Shown here one piece after another: positions 39,613-51,175 of a stretch of DNA of 64,000 nucleotides; within the stretch, counting starts at the first letter, position 1, and each line of letters starts with the position of its first letter. Location: positions 35,387,539-35,451,538 of the forward strand of contig OX243818.1 in assembly GCA_945859605.1 (NCBI GenBank), written 5' to 3'. Under the pieces are notes generated by a model. The model was not told where the DNA came from. It ran no database searches and was given only the letters and a program-made list of their open reading frames with translations. The position numbers and the translations under genes are program-made. The stretch is from Lumbricus rubellus (lineage: Eukaryota > Annelida > Clitellata > Crassiclitellata > Lumbricidae).

Positions 39613-40201
39613 CTTCAAAAAAATAATAATCGTGACACACGGAAGAGTGAATGATGTCTTTTTAGTTCTTAAATTTTAAGTTTGAACACAGGGGGTTAAC
39701 GTCACTCACATGACCACTTTATTTTATTTGGACATAATATGCAGTCTGCTACAATTAACCTGGTCGATAGATAGGCTATTCAACTCTCCGCATGATGCAT
39801 GTAGGCCTATATCAGATATTAATATTATGAATAATCAATTTTCGTGCTTTCTCGATTGAACAGTGTTAGAGGTCCTAATGCCATGGCTAATGGCTATTGC
39901 CTAACTATAATTGCAAACCATCGTTTATGTTTTAAGTTTGCACCAACTTTCCTTGGTCGTTTTTGCGATAGACACTGAGAGGGCCATAGGCCTATACCCT
40001 GTACTTAGGCGTAGAAGGCGGGGCAAATGTCGGGCAAGCCTGTTTTTCGTAATCGTAATCGTAATTGTAAACTAAAAATTTATAAAGCGCCACTCAAAAG
40101 CCAAGCGTGGGGCACCAGTTAACTTTATTCACGAGCGCTGCGTTAAGTCAGAAAGGTTGTCCGAGAGAGTAGTCAGTCCGTGGTGGTCCGGGTCGAGTTA
40201 C

Positions 40202-40255
40202 CTGCTTCGTTTTCTTTCTCTGCTTTTATTTCCGCTTGAACATCTGCTGTCGGCA
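40202..40255 (-). CDS. Linker micro-exon (54 bp, phase 1-1)
   Basis: Acceptor CGTTGAACAG and donor GTAACT enclose PTADVQAEIKAEKENEA. It aligns with the 2.3-kb exon (PSEDVQAEKQAAAQKE), including the upstream intron words TTCAACGAA...GACATAA. Confidence 0.7.
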
Positions 40256-40414
40256 CTGTTCAACGAATAGACATAACACACAGTACGTATGAATAGGTCT
40301 ATGCAACTGACAATCTGCGCTTTATTCAATTTGTGCGCCTTACTGAACTACAGCTAGGCTTACATCCGTTCCACTTATCATGGCACAAATAGTAGGACTG
40401 AAAGGGTTCACTAT

Positions 40415-41534
40415 CAACAGGGCGCATTTCAAATAGGCGCAATCAAGGGGGAAATAATTAGAGCGCATTGGTATCGAGGTGAAATCAAGAGAGCGCATGT
40501 TCAAAAGGTTGCAATAAAGCAACCTTCATCCAGCTTCCATTTCTAAAGCGTTTTTTGTCAATCTAGTTATCAATTAAAATATAAGAACAGCTTGATCCAG
40601 CGGTTTGTCGTCAATCCAGCTTCTATTTAAAACTAAAATATACCTTCGTCTAGCTTCCATTTCTTAATCTTTTTATCAGTAATCCGGCTTCTATTTGAAA
40701 TCTAAAAATAGTTGAATGAAGGTATCTTTATATGATTATATCTTAAATGGAAGCCGGATGAAGGTATTTTTATATCTGAAATAAAAGCTGTATTAATGAT
40801 AAAACGCTGGAGAAATGGAAGCGGGATGAAGTTATTTTATATTTAAAATAAAAGCTGGATCAATGATAAAACGTTGTAGAAATGGAAGCTGGATCAAGCT
40901 ATTTTGATACCTTAAATAGAGGCTGGATTCATGATAAAACGCTTGAGAAAAGGAAGCTCGATGGAGATTCTATATAGGTCAAATAGACACTGGATTGACG
41001 AAATAGCGCTTAAGAATTGGAAGCTGGATGAAGCTAGTCTTAAATGTAAGATAGAAGCTGGATTAACGAAATAACGCCTAAGAAATGGAAGCCGGATAAG
41101 CTATTGTGAAATAGCAGCTGGATTGACATAAAAAGCTAAATAATTGGAAGCTGGATGAAGGTTTTTATAGATCTGAAATAGAGGCTGGAATGACAAAAAA
41201 CGCTAAATAAATAAGCTGGATGAAGGTTCCTTTATTGATGAAATAGAAGCTGGATTGCCGAAAAACGGCTTTATAAACACCCCTTTTGGTTGCCTGTTGT
41301 CTTTTAAAACTTGCGTCCTTTGACTTGCCAACCTGTTTAAATTGCCTATCTAGCTTTTCGTTCTATAGGCCTACGCTTTCGCTCCCTTGACTGCGTGCTT
41401 TTGATTAGCCTATGCTACTCTTACAATATTTGTATTTTCGCCATTTCGATCATGCGCTCTAATAACCATGCGCTCTATAGATTTTCGCCCTTTTGATTGG
41501 GAACTTTTAATTGCGCCCTTTTGAAATGCACCCT
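40415..41534. mobile_element. Foldback element with TGGAAGCTGGAT repeats
   Basis: The left end CAACAGGGCGCATTTCAAAT is inverted at the right as TTTTGAAATGC + ACCCTGTTG. The right end was interrupted by the LTR element, so it continues at 46247-46250. The interior is a degenerate array of about 60-95 bp built on AAATGGAAGCTGGATGAAGG. It switches orientation near 40720, giving an overall hairpin structure. No protein. Confidence 0.7.
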
Positions 41535-41792
41535 TGTCATAGGTAGGTAGCTAGGCATAGATATATATCCATATATATATATATTATATTTATTAAGATT
41601 GCATTATGAACTGTCAATCATGAACTATGACAGGACACACTGTGTCCTGATTGGACAATATTAACATTATAGGCGGGGTATATTTTTGTAGTTGTATATA
41701 AATATGTGAATATCATTAATAAAGTTAGTTGTACTGGAAACTTTTGAGTCAACTCGTGGCCTGTGGCCAACTACTAGTGAAAGTAGTTTACA
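41535..41792 (+). repeat. 5' LTR (258 bp)
   Basis: TG...CA-bounded, with a TATATAAATATG core and an AATAAA signal (ATTAATAAAGTTAG). It differs from the 3' LTR mainly by a short insertion around ACAGGACACACTGTG and a small AT-repeat length change. Insertion is fairly recent but not brand new. Confidence 0.92.
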
Positions 41793-42598
41793 TTTGGTGG
41801 CATCGTGGTGGGATACGAATGATCCCTGGCCACGCAAAACGAAGAGACTGTTGGAGTGTTGGAGAGACAGATTAGCAGCAAATTGTTATCTTGTCTGAGT
41901 CGTGTACGTGAGAGCCGTGTTGTGTCAACTACGTTGGTTACATAACAGGGAGACGGCAACAGCAGGAGACGTCGGCGAGTTCTGACGGAAAGAGAGACAA
42001 CTTAAAGTCAACAAGTTGTCTAGTTTGAGTGGTCGGGTGGGACGATCCACAGAGCCGAACTCAGACAGGGGTGGTCAATCAGTTGTTGTTTGACGGGTGT
42101 TAGAAGGGCTGATCATATCTAGGTCTGACTAACACTTCGTCTAGACTTCTGTTGACGTGGGTTTGATTGCGGAGATCGAGCTGATCAAGAAGATTCAGAC
42201 GAAGCCGAGCAGACGGATCGTTCCTAGTCAACCGTGCCAGCAGAACCAAGGAGACAGACGATTCCGGAGTGCAGAGGACCAGTTCAACGACGGTCCTACT
42301 CGAAGGACAGGTCAAGGACAAGTCAAGTCGATTCTTAGACGGGACGGAGCTACGACAAGAGTCAAGGTCTACCGTTCCTGTTGGTCTTCAAAGAACATAA
42401 GAAAAGAAGATAAGTTAAGTTTGGTTGTGCACTCGTGAACACTTGTGTGTGTGTGTGTGATTTTTAGTTGAGGCACTTGATGGTGATTTTGATTGTGTTG
42501 TGACTTTGATTGTGTTGTGATTTTCACTGTGTGGTGATTTTGTACTTTGGTGGTGATTTTCATTGTGTTGTCATTTTGTGCTTGATTTGTATAACAAA

Positions 42599-43459
42599 AT
42601 GGAAGGTCTTGCAAGTGAAAGACGGGCAGAAATGGATAGTATGTCTACCGAGAAGGTGAGACATGTGTTGAGGAAGTATGGAAAGTCGCAAGATGAATTG
42701 TTTTTACTTGATCGTGAAGCACTGTGTGAGGAATTAGCCAAGGCATGGATTGCAGAAGAAGGAGAAATACAAGTAGGTAGGCCTACGTATGCTGATTATG
42801 GAGAAGACAGCAGAGTGTCAGAAGAAGAAGAATATACGCCTGGGAGGATGAGTACCGGCAGAGAAGAGAGATCAAAAATGGAGGAGATGGCTTTGAGAAG
42901 AGAGGAGATGGCTATGAGGAGAGAAGAGAGAAAAGAAGAGATGGCTCTGAGAGAGATGGCGTTAAGAAGAGAGGAAATGGAGATGAGAAAAGAAGAGATA
43001 CAATTACAGAAGCTACAATTGAGACAGATGGAAGCAGAAAGAATGGAGAGACGGGAAAAGGAAGAGAGGATGGAGAAGGAAATGTTTGAAGCGAAGAAGA
43101 AGAAAGAGAAGGAGGACGAGTCTCCAGTAAGCAAAATAAAGAAACTAGGGGATGCCATGAAACATGTGCTACCGAGAATGCCGGTGGATTTGGCAGAAAT
43201 TCCTTTGTATTTCGAGACTGTTGAGAATGCCTTTCAAAGTTTTAAAGTGGACAAGGAGTTTTGGGTGAAATTATTGATGCCATTGATGTCTTACAAAGCT
43301 CGAGCGGTGTTGAATAGACTGTCCTACAAAGATCATGATGATTATGATCGTGTGAAAGATTACATCCTCAGGGAATTCAAATTGACTTCGATTGAATACA
43401 GAACTAAATTCATCGAGGCAAAAAATCTCCCGATGAAACGTTTGTTTTGTTTAACATGA
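42599..43459 (+). pseudogene. gag: Gag, first part (coiled-coil and SCAN-like), frameshifted
   Basis: I start it at the ATG at 42599. The middle (about 85-180) is a long charged coiled coil (repeats of ALRREEMAMRREE type). The end (RVKDYILREFKLTSIEYRTK) begins a SCAN-like capsid domain that carries on in another frame after 43447 (NVKQSFEKLCDLMVADKLKE). A frameshift near 43440 therefore splits gag. Confidence 0.8.
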
Positions 43460-45627
43460 GGTTAAAGAACCTGTTTAATTATTATTTACGCAGCAGAAAT
43501 GTTAAGCAGAGCTTTGAAAAACTGTGTGATTTAATGGTTGCTGATAAACTAAAAGAGGTGTTGGCACCTGGTCCGTTGCAGTTTGTTTTGATGAAGGAAG
43601 GAACAGATTGTTTATCATCGGATGCAATTGCAGATTTGGCTGACCTTCATGTCAATAACAAAATTGGTTATGTGGGTCCATCAAAACCATTTGGCAATCA
43701 AACAAGGGCACCAGAGAATCCTTTTTACCAGAGTAAGGGTCAAGGTAACAGGGAATGGAAGGACAGAGGTTTTGTGAAGGAAAAGGCATTTTCAAGTAAG
43801 TATGTAAGACCTGAAGTGAAGAGAGATTTCACAGAAAAGAATGAGAGAAAATGTTGGGGGTGCGGTGATACATCTCACACATTGAAAAATTGTTGGAAAA
43901 AGAAACAGGAAGCAGTTTCATCCAGGGCGTGTGCGCTAGAAAAAATAGTGAGGCCGATGGTAGGCCTACAGGTGATTAACAGACCCGATGAATTCAGTGA
44001 AGATGATAGTGAAGATGTGAGAGAGATAGAGACTGAACCGAAGGTCGTAATGAAATGTGTTCTGGAGAAAGAGGAGAAGGTGGAACAGAAAGTAAGTAAG
44101 ATGAAAGGAGAAAAGGATGTGAATTGTTTTCAGACTAAAGTGGTGCTGAAAAAGGCAACCTTACAGCATTTAGACATTGAACTGAAGGTGAATGGGAGTC
44201 AGCAGGTGAAAGCCAAGGCGCTAGTGGACAGTGGGACGGAGATTCCAGTTTTGAGCAATGATTTGATTAAAGGATTGCCTGTTGAGGAAATGGGTCAAGT
44301 GAGCCTTCAATGTGCAGCTGGAAAACCTGTTTTAGCAAAGTTGGTTAAGCTCGAATTGAGGCTAACTAATGACAGTCCTGTTGACAATTCTAAACTGGTG
44401 AACATAAGGCCGTACATGCAGTGTGTATGCGCGGTTGTGGAGAATATGTCAGGCAGGGAAACATTTTTGTTACATCCGGAAATAATTGCAGAGTTGAAAT
44501 CATTGCCAAAAATTTCCATCCTAGACGCTCAAATTCAGTCAAATATGATGACGAGATCGCAAGAAGAAAAAGCTGAACAACAAATGAGTGAGGAAGTAAG
44601 CTTGGCTGAAGAGCCAAAAGTTTTAGATAAAACGGAAATGGCAGACTATCCAAGCGTAAGTCTAGTTGACTCGGCAAAACATGAAAGTATTGCAGATAAA
44701 ACTGCATTGGCAAAACAAAAGCCGGAACAGGTATCAGCGCAGCATCAATTGCAGCAGACTGTAGGTTTATCAGATTCTATGGTCTTTGCCAAGCAACAAC
44801 AAGCGGATGAGTCGCTACGGAAAACAGGACATGTCATGTTACTGGCTGTGCCCCAGCAGAGACGGCAGAAGATTAAAGAATTGGCTCACGGCGGTCATTT
44901 CCCGGAAGATAAAACTCTAGAGAAGATAAGTCTAACTTTTATCTGGACCGGAATTGAAAACGAAAGTAAAGAGTGGTCTGCATCCGGTACTGATTGCCGA
45001 CTAAAAGCCAGAAATGTTGTGTTAGATCAAGTGCCAGATGACACGACTGGGGTAGCTCTTTACTTACTAGTCTATGGAAGGTTACCACGGGGACCTTTGA
45101 CAATAGGCCTACTGAAGGAATCGTGGGCAAATGAAAATACATTTTCACCAGATTTAGGGAACAAACCCTTAGAATATTTGGAGAAACTGAAACAAAATTT
45201 ATCAGAAGCTTTGAAAATTGCTGGTATGCATGCTCAGTTGAAGCAAGATGCTACGTACAAATCCTTTGAACCGGGAGACAGTGTTATTGTTTTGTACCCG
45301 AACTCAAATAACAAATTGATGTCCAGATGGTATGACCCTTGTAACATTTTGCAGATAGATTACAAACAACTTGAACAATTGACTGTCACACAACAAACAC
45401 AATTGCTGAATGTTTTAAATAAATACACTGATTGTTTTTCTGACAAACCTGATTTTTGTATTGTCGTAGAACGTGAAGTTAATCTGCTGCCTGAGTTTGT
45501 ACGAAAAGAGTTCTCTGCCTATCACATACCACTGATGTATCGATCAGAAGTCGAGAGACAGATTTCTGAACTCATCACTATGGGCATCGTGACGCAAGCA
45601 AGCAGCCCATTCGATGACATGGGATGA
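43447..45627 (+). pseudogene. pol: Gag end plus protease, integrase remnants and RT N-terminus
   Basis: In order: SCAN-like end, CCHC zinc knuckle CWGCGDTSHTLKNC, aspartic protease site ALVDSGTEIPVL, integrase zinc-binding region AVPQQRRQKIKELAHGGHFP, integrase C-terminal region YGRLPRGPLTIGLLKESW and EPGDSVIVLYPN, then pre-RT sequence VEREVNLLP...LITMGIVTQASSPF. The RVE core between the two integrase parts is missing. RT stops at 45627. A final RT scrap, LTLNKSEFDKHELKLSGNVI, appears near 45690-45760. Confidence 0.85.
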
Positions 45628-45994
45628 ACGATGACCATCTCAAGCATATTAATTGTCTTGTTTTAATGCAGAATGATGAGAAAACATAATCTGACTCTCA
45701 CTTTAAATAAGAGTGAATTTGATAAACATGAACTCAAACTTAGTGGTAATGTGATTGGTTTAGGTCAAGGGAAAATAAACCCTGACAAAATAAAGGCAAT
45801 GTTAGATAGGTATAGACTGTATGTAGAGAAGTAGGCCTAATGTAATGTAATGTACATATGGATCCAGGGAAAACATATGTAGTAGATAATTAGTTTTTAT
45901 TTATAATTATTATTGTATTGGTTTTACATATTATATTTAAGTTTACAAATTGTTATGATTTGCAAACTTTAAAAAAAAGAAAGATTAGAGGTAA

Positions 45995-46241
45995 TGTCAT
46001 AGGTAGGTAGCTAGGCATAGATATATATCCATATATTATATATATTATATTTATTAAGATTGCATTATGAACTGTCAATCATGAACTACTGTGTCCTGAT
46101 TGGACAATATTAACATTATAGGCGGGGTATATTTTTGTAGTTGTATATAAATATGTGAATATCATTAATAAAGTTAGTTGTACTGGAAACTTTTGAGTCA
46201 ACTCGTGGCCTGTGGCCAACTACTAGTGAAAGTAGTTTACA
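45995..46241 (+). repeat. 3' LTR (247 bp)
   Basis: Near copy of 41535-41792. It is preceded by an A/G-rich polypurine tract (AAAAAAAAGAAAG...AGAGG). The flank ACCCTGTTG resumes the foldback element end. Confidence 0.92.
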
Positions 46242-46250
46242 ACCCTGTTG

Positions 46251-46500
46251 TTAGGATACCAGCTGGAAGCAATGCCCTCAACAGCAACTATATAGCGAAG
46301 CTGCGAGTGCCGACGGCGCGAAGCCCATAGCGACTAGGGGGTCTGGGGAGCGTCGTAAGCTCCCCCAGCGGGGTCTGGGCCTGTAACGATATCCTTGGTC
46401 CCGCCCATACTTTCTTATCATGATGTATGTTGTTCATGAGTATTTACAAATGTTGAGTTGTGGAGATGATTCAAGTGAGAATTATTGCCTTGATGTGTTT
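46251..46500. other. Unclassified GC-rich repeat
   Basis: Contains GCGCGAAGCCCATAGCGACT and TCCCCCAGCGGGGTCTGGG, wording typical of dispersed repeats. No coding exon. Confidence 0.35.
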
Positions 46501-46506
46501 AATTAA

Positions 46507-46626
46507 TTGACCAACGCTATGACCAGTACGTTGACCAGTGCTATGACCAGTACGTTGACCAACGCTATGACCAGTACGTTGACCAGTGCTATGACCAGTA
46601 CGTTGACCAACGCTATGACCAGTACT
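46507..46626. repeat. 24-bp minisatellite
   Basis: About five copies of TTGACCARYGCTATGACCAG TACG-type units. Open in frame as MTNAMTST repeats, with no supporting gene context. Confidence 0.9.
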
Positions 46627-46833
46627 TATGAACAAAAATATATTAATCTAGGTGAAAGTTCATTACGGACTATACCAACGAAAAGTGTCGTCTGCGCACA
46701 TCCGAGTAATGATGAATTCACATACATGTAGATGAGTATGACTTAAAACTAGGAATTTAAGAACTTATTGTCTATGTGCTCTGCATTGATGTTTTTGTGA
46801 CACAGTGGTATTATTTTGTAGTGATGACTAAAC

Positions 46834-47224
46834 GCACCATCTTTGCCATCGGCGCACCACCGATGGCAAAGAAAGATCTTGGGAGTCACGTGGAGAGATA
46901 AGATAAGAAACGAGGAGATCAGGAGAAGAACAGGAATGGAGAAGATCGAAGAGGTGATAAAGAGGACACGACTACGCTCGCTGGGACATTTGCACCGCAT
47001 GGAAGAGGACAGAATCCCGAAACAGGCAATGGACTGGACCCCGAGCGGATGGAAAAGGAAGAGGGGAAGGCCGAGAAAGAACTGGAGGGACACAATCTCA
47101 AAAGACCTCACCGATGGAGGACTGACGTGGGAGGAGGCTGTCAATGCTGCTCAAAACAGAGAAGAATGGAAGACCTGTATCGCCCAATGTGCACACAGCA
47201 CGTGGACGGACTAAGGTAAGGAAG
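46834..47224 (+). pseudogene. 5'-truncated LINE tail with 11-bp target duplication
   Basis: It encodes only the ORF2 C-terminus: RWQRKILGVTWRDKIRNEEI, SLGHLHRMEEDRIPKQAMDW and RGRPRKNWRDTI. The stop is followed by a TAAGGTAAGG tail. The direct repeat GATGACTAAAC flanks it (46823-46833, 47225-47235), proving a target-primed insertion. Strongly truncated and not functional. Confidence 0.88.
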
Positions 47225-47354
47225 GATGACTAAACAATTATTTTAACTTTTTATCTAACTTACCAGGTCAAAGAAAGAGATTCCTGGGACAATCCAATAA
47301 ATAACTCCTGACAAAGGTGACACCTTGTGAAAAATGACTGATGCAATGATGGAA

Positions 47355-47530
47355 CTATGCACTGAGATAGGCAAAGACATTTCAGAGGAGACTGATACAA
47401 GTAGAGACTTAGCTACTGATACAGGCAAAGACATGTCAGAGGAGACTGATACAATTCGAGGCTTAGCTCCTGAGATAGGCAAATAGGCCTACATGTCAGA
47501 TGAGACTGATACAATTAGAGGCATAAAAAC
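47355..47530 (+). repeat. 54-bp tandem repeat with coding-like phase
   Basis: Three units of GGCAAAGACATTTCAGAGGA GACTGATACA-type sequence, 54 bp each. In one plus frame they read EIGKDISEETDTSRDLAT-like, with a stop in the third copy. It could be a relic acidic exon or a minisatellite. Confidence 0.6.
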
Positions 47531-48064
47531 CTTGTCAATGCTAGATTTGCTGCACGACCTAATGTCAGTTGAATTAACTGTAGTAGGAGTGGGACTTTCA
47601 GCAATGATGGAAATGTTGAGATCAGTGAAACAATCCGTGCTGGTAATGTAGTCCTGACTATGCCCAGTACTTTGAAACTATCATAAAAATCGCCCAGGAG
47701 AGCAAGAGCTCATCAAGTTATTCGACTTCCGACGACCTTAGGCTACGGAAAATAAGTGAGGAGATGACTTCAAGATCTGCTTCCGGAAGAAGAGTGAAAA
47801 GAGAGGTTCAGGGACACAACAATCTGAAATAATTACAGACGTTGAACATATCCCATGGTACAATACAGTCCACATGTTGCATATGATTTCTTTACTTTCT
47901 TGAATTTTGCAACAATGCATTCAAACTTACTTGCTTTGTAAGATCAATATCCTGATAATGCTAAAGTCGCAAGGTATACCATGTATTTAATCATTGATTA
48001 ATGGACATGGACATTAACTAAGGCATTGATTAGATCAGATAAGTAAACCTATTCCACAACTCAC

Positions 48065-48313
48065 GCATATATGGGTCGCAATATACTTTAATTCTTGAAA
48101 TAACGTCACCATCATTATCAATTTCTTCTCGACCATCCAATCCATCCCAGACGCGACATTCTGCAGTAGATTTGGTCCACTCATAAAAGACGCATCGCCA
48201 AGTTCTTTTAACAATACAGTTTTCATCGCACTGTTGAACTGTTGCGGAGCTTAAAAGCAGGTAGATGTCTTTTGATTGAACGCCGGTAAATTCGACGAAA
48301 TAACTGTTCAGTC
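48065..48313 (-). CDS. PAN/apple-domain exon (copy 2)
   Basis: Acceptor TTTGCATTTAG and donor GTGAGT enclose SYFVEFTGVQSKDIYLLLSS, VQQCDENCIVKRTWRCVFYE, TAECRVWDG and IKVYCDPYM. The borders and phase match the 26.7-kb paralogue. It carries one three-residue insertion (RTW region) and lacks the extra Cys pair of that copy. Secreted-protein module. Confidence 0.85.
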
Positions 48314-49232
48314 CTAAATGCAAACATTGCAAACAAACAGTTACTGCTAATAAAGTTGTTGAAATATTTTGCAGTAATGTGTACAAGTGTACATGTTATG
48401 AGCATAGGCGGACACTTTTTGGTCCTGACTTTTGAGGGGGGACCAAAGAGCGACCAAACTGCAATAGACCATTAGGCAATCATTTAAACGACTTTTCTTA
48501 TCATTTAATTGCTGAAACCACGGCTAAAGAAAAATGCCCCTTCCCAATTGTTTAGTTTATTTTCCTGTTGCAATGGTAGGATCTTAGGCTTTAATCTGAA
48601 TAAAGCTGCACATAATTATTGTCAAAGCTGATAGTCAATCATTGCAGTTTAAGATTAAGACTTCATAGCGTTCACTTCAAAGTGGATCCAAGTGGCTGAC
48701 CCCATGCATTCCAGCGAGGGAGCATCCTTCTTCAAGAGTTGTCTCAATGGTTGACTGACAGTTGACAAGTTTTGAGAATATTATATCGAGCCACAATGTT
48801 AACCAGACCCAGAAAACGGTTGACCACAAATATTAAACCTGATAGTTTAAATCTGTGCTGTCTAAACAACCCCACAGCACTACAGGCTGGCTCTTTCTTA
48901 GCCTACATGGGTTATACCGTAATAGACCAATTTTCTCCTTTAAATTTGTTGATAAGATATTAACTCAAACTAAATTTTGCTCTCTATAATTATAGACTGC
49001 AACTCTAACAAAATGGCCACCGAGGCCTAAAATTGATGGACTTTTAGTTGTCACTGCATGGGAACTTCGCAATGACATTTTGTTTCTGATCTGACTTTTC
49101 TGGGAGTACGCCATCATGCGATGTTTTTACTTGGGGGTACAAAAAATAAGTCTGAAAACCAGTGGCGTTACTAGGAACTCGGGGCTCCTAGACAAAATAT
49201 GAAGGTGGGGCCCTCTCCCTACGGTCACCTGG

Positions 49233-50612
49233 TCACCTGGTGCCGTCAGCTTCTGCAGCTCTGGCGATATCCCTGATGTATCCTCTCCAGTTGATCCTCT
49301 CCCTAGTCGCCTCTCTTAGCTCCTCCAGTCTCATGCCAGACTTTTCCTGTACCTCATCCAACCATTTCTTCCTTGGCCTTCCACATCTTCTCCTTCCCTC
49401 ACCGCATGCCGTCATCAGCTCCTTTTCCAAACCATTAGATCTCATCACATGGCCGAAGTAGCTCAGTTTCCTCCAAGTTGCTGTTTGCTGCAGTGTCTCC
49501 TCCCTCTCTATTCCGAGCTCCACGCGCACCGATTCGTTAGTTCTCTTCTCCGTCCATGAAATCCTTAGCATCTTTCTCCAAATCCACATCTCACATGCAT
49601 TGATTTTCTTTTCCATATCCCGTGTCTTTGTCCATGTCTCGCATCCATATAGGACCACTGGGAAGATCAGTGCTTTTACCAGTCTTTTCTTTGTTTCCCT
49701 GCTCACGTATTTATCCTTCCAAATCTTTTCCAGACCGTTCATTGCCGTTTTCCCCATTGTTACCCTCCTCCTTATTTCCATATCACTTCTTCCCTCCTTC
49801 TCTATCATAGATCCCAGGAATGTGAAGCTCGATACTACCTCTATCGTTTCTCCATCCACCTCAAAGTTTTCCCATGTTGCAGTTGTCATAACCTTTGTTT
49901 TCTTTACATTGAAGTATAGTCCCGCCTTTTCGCTTTCCTTCCTGACTCTTCTTATTAACTCGACTAGGTCGTCCCTCTTACCCGCCAATAATGTCGTATC
50001 ATCGGCGTACCTCAGATTATTCAGTATTTTCCCCGCTATCCTTACCCCCTCTGTTGCCTCCTCCAATCCAGCTCTCCTCATAATTCTCTCGGCATACAGA
50101 TTGAACAGGAAAGGGGACAAAATGCACCCCTGCCTCACTCCTTTCTTTATTTTAAATTTACTCGTATCTCCATATTCAGTTCTTATCACCGCCTCTTGAT
50201 CCACATAAAGACCTTTTAGTAGTTTTACCAGATGTAGCGGTATTCCCATCTCAATCAATGTCTTCCACAGTAACGTATGGTCTATGCAATCAAACGCTTT
50301 GCTGTAGTCTATAAAACACATATGCACCTGTTGACCGTATTCCCTCTGTCTCTCCATAATCCACCTTATATTGGCGATGTGATCGCGCGTTCCTCGCGCC
50401 TTCCTGAATCCCGCTTGGTTGGCTGGTAATTCCCTTTCGATTGTCTTCTCCATTCTTTTGTGTATTATTTTGAGGAGTATTTTGCTCGTGTGCGATATCA
50501 TCGCTATCGTTCGATAATTTTCACACTCTCTCGCGTCTCCTTTCTTGAATATTGGTATGAACACGGACCTTTTCCAGTCCTCCGGCCACTCCGCAGTTCT
50601 TCGCAATGACAT
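49233..50612 (-). CDS. Non-LTR reverse transcriptase, long open frame
   Basis: 459 residues open, starting within RT: FIPIFKKGDARECENYRTIA (motif 1), FIDYSKAFDCIDH (motif A), GVRQGCILSPFLFNLY (motif B), LRYADDTTLL (catalytic motif C), FTFLGSMIEKEGRSDMEI, then the C-terminal GRPRKKWLDEV. All palm catalytic residues are present. The 5' end (endonuclease) is missing. A 17-bp direct repeat TTCGCAATGACATTTTG occurs at 49066-49082 and 50600-50616 and may be the target duplication. Confidence 0.9.
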   Translation of the reverse strand: MSLRRTAEWPEDWKRSVFIPIFKKGDARECENYRTIAMISHTSKILLKIIHKRMEKTIERELPANQAGFRKARGTRDHIANIRWIMERQREYGQQVHMCFIDYSKAFDCIDHTLLWKTLIEMGIPLHLVKLLKGLYVDQEAVIRTEYGDTSKFKIKKGVRQGCILSPFLFNLYAERIMRRAGLEEATEGVRIAGKILNNLRYADDTTLLAGKRDDLVELIRRVRKESEKAGLYFNVKKTKVMTTATWENFEVDGETIEVVSSFTFLGSMIEKEGRSDMEIRRRVTMGKTAMNGLEKIWKDKYVSRETKKRLVKALIFPVVLYGCETWTKTRDMEKKINACEMWIWRKMLRISWTEKRTNESVRVELGIEREETLQQTATWRKLSYFGHVMRSNGLEKELMTACGEGRRRCGRPRKKWLDEVQEKSGMRLEELREATRERINWRGYIRDIARAAEADGTR

Positions 50613-50615
50613 TTT

Positions 50616-51164
50616 GTAGGCTCTAAGGCAGGGTTTTCAGCAGTGGCGTAACAATAGGGTAGACTGGGTAAGACAAAGTCTAGGGGCCCCCGAGTACTTA
50701 TTGAAATGTATTATTACTGATTAATTTACTGAAATGCTTATGTATATGAACAATATACAAGCCCAAATTACAGTAAGCTGTAAGTTCCTAACAATTAGTA
50801 AAAAATAAGTTTCTCTCAAATCACGTCAACACCATGCAAATGCAATGACGTCATTTCCGGGACCGGAAAGTTATCACTAATTATAATTAAACATTAGTGC
50901 TGTGCGCTGCTGGAGCTGGGCGTCTCCGACTCGTCGCGTCGTGTCGGGTTGACGGAACTTGACGGGTTCTCGGGTAACCGTAATGAGAGTCTGACACGGT
51001 ATCGTCTACTTAGTCTACTACAATATTTATTTGACATATTTTTTCGGAGTTTCACAAACTCGGGGGCCCCTCTGGGGCCTCTACACTCGGGGGCCCCTAG
51101 ACTTTGTCTTACCCAGTCTACCCTATTGTTACGCCACTGCTGAAAACCCTGCCTTAGAGCCTAC
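50616..51164. mobile_element. Foldback MITE, CAGTGGCGTAAC family
   Basis: About 85-bp inverted ends: left GTAGGCTCTAAGGCAGGGTT, then CAGTGGCGTAACAATAGGG, and the complement at the right (CCCTATTGTTACGCCACTG...GAGCCTAC). A related end (CAGTGGCGTTACTAGG) lies at 49163. No protein encoded. Confidence 0.8.
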
Positions 51165-51175
51165 ATGGATATTCA

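Larger units (their letters stand above)
41535..46241 (+). mobile_element. Ty3/gypsy-type LTR retrotransposon, integrase-before-RT order
   Basis: LTRs start TGTCATAGG and end AGTTTACA, with a 5-bp target duplication ACCCT (41530-41534, 46242-46246). Between them are gag, protease, integrase pieces and then RT pieces. Placement of the integrase zinc-binding and C-terminal domains ahead of RT matches the Gmr1-like branch of Ty3/gypsy. The integrase catalytic core and most of the RT are deleted, so it is non-autonomous. Confidence 0.88.
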
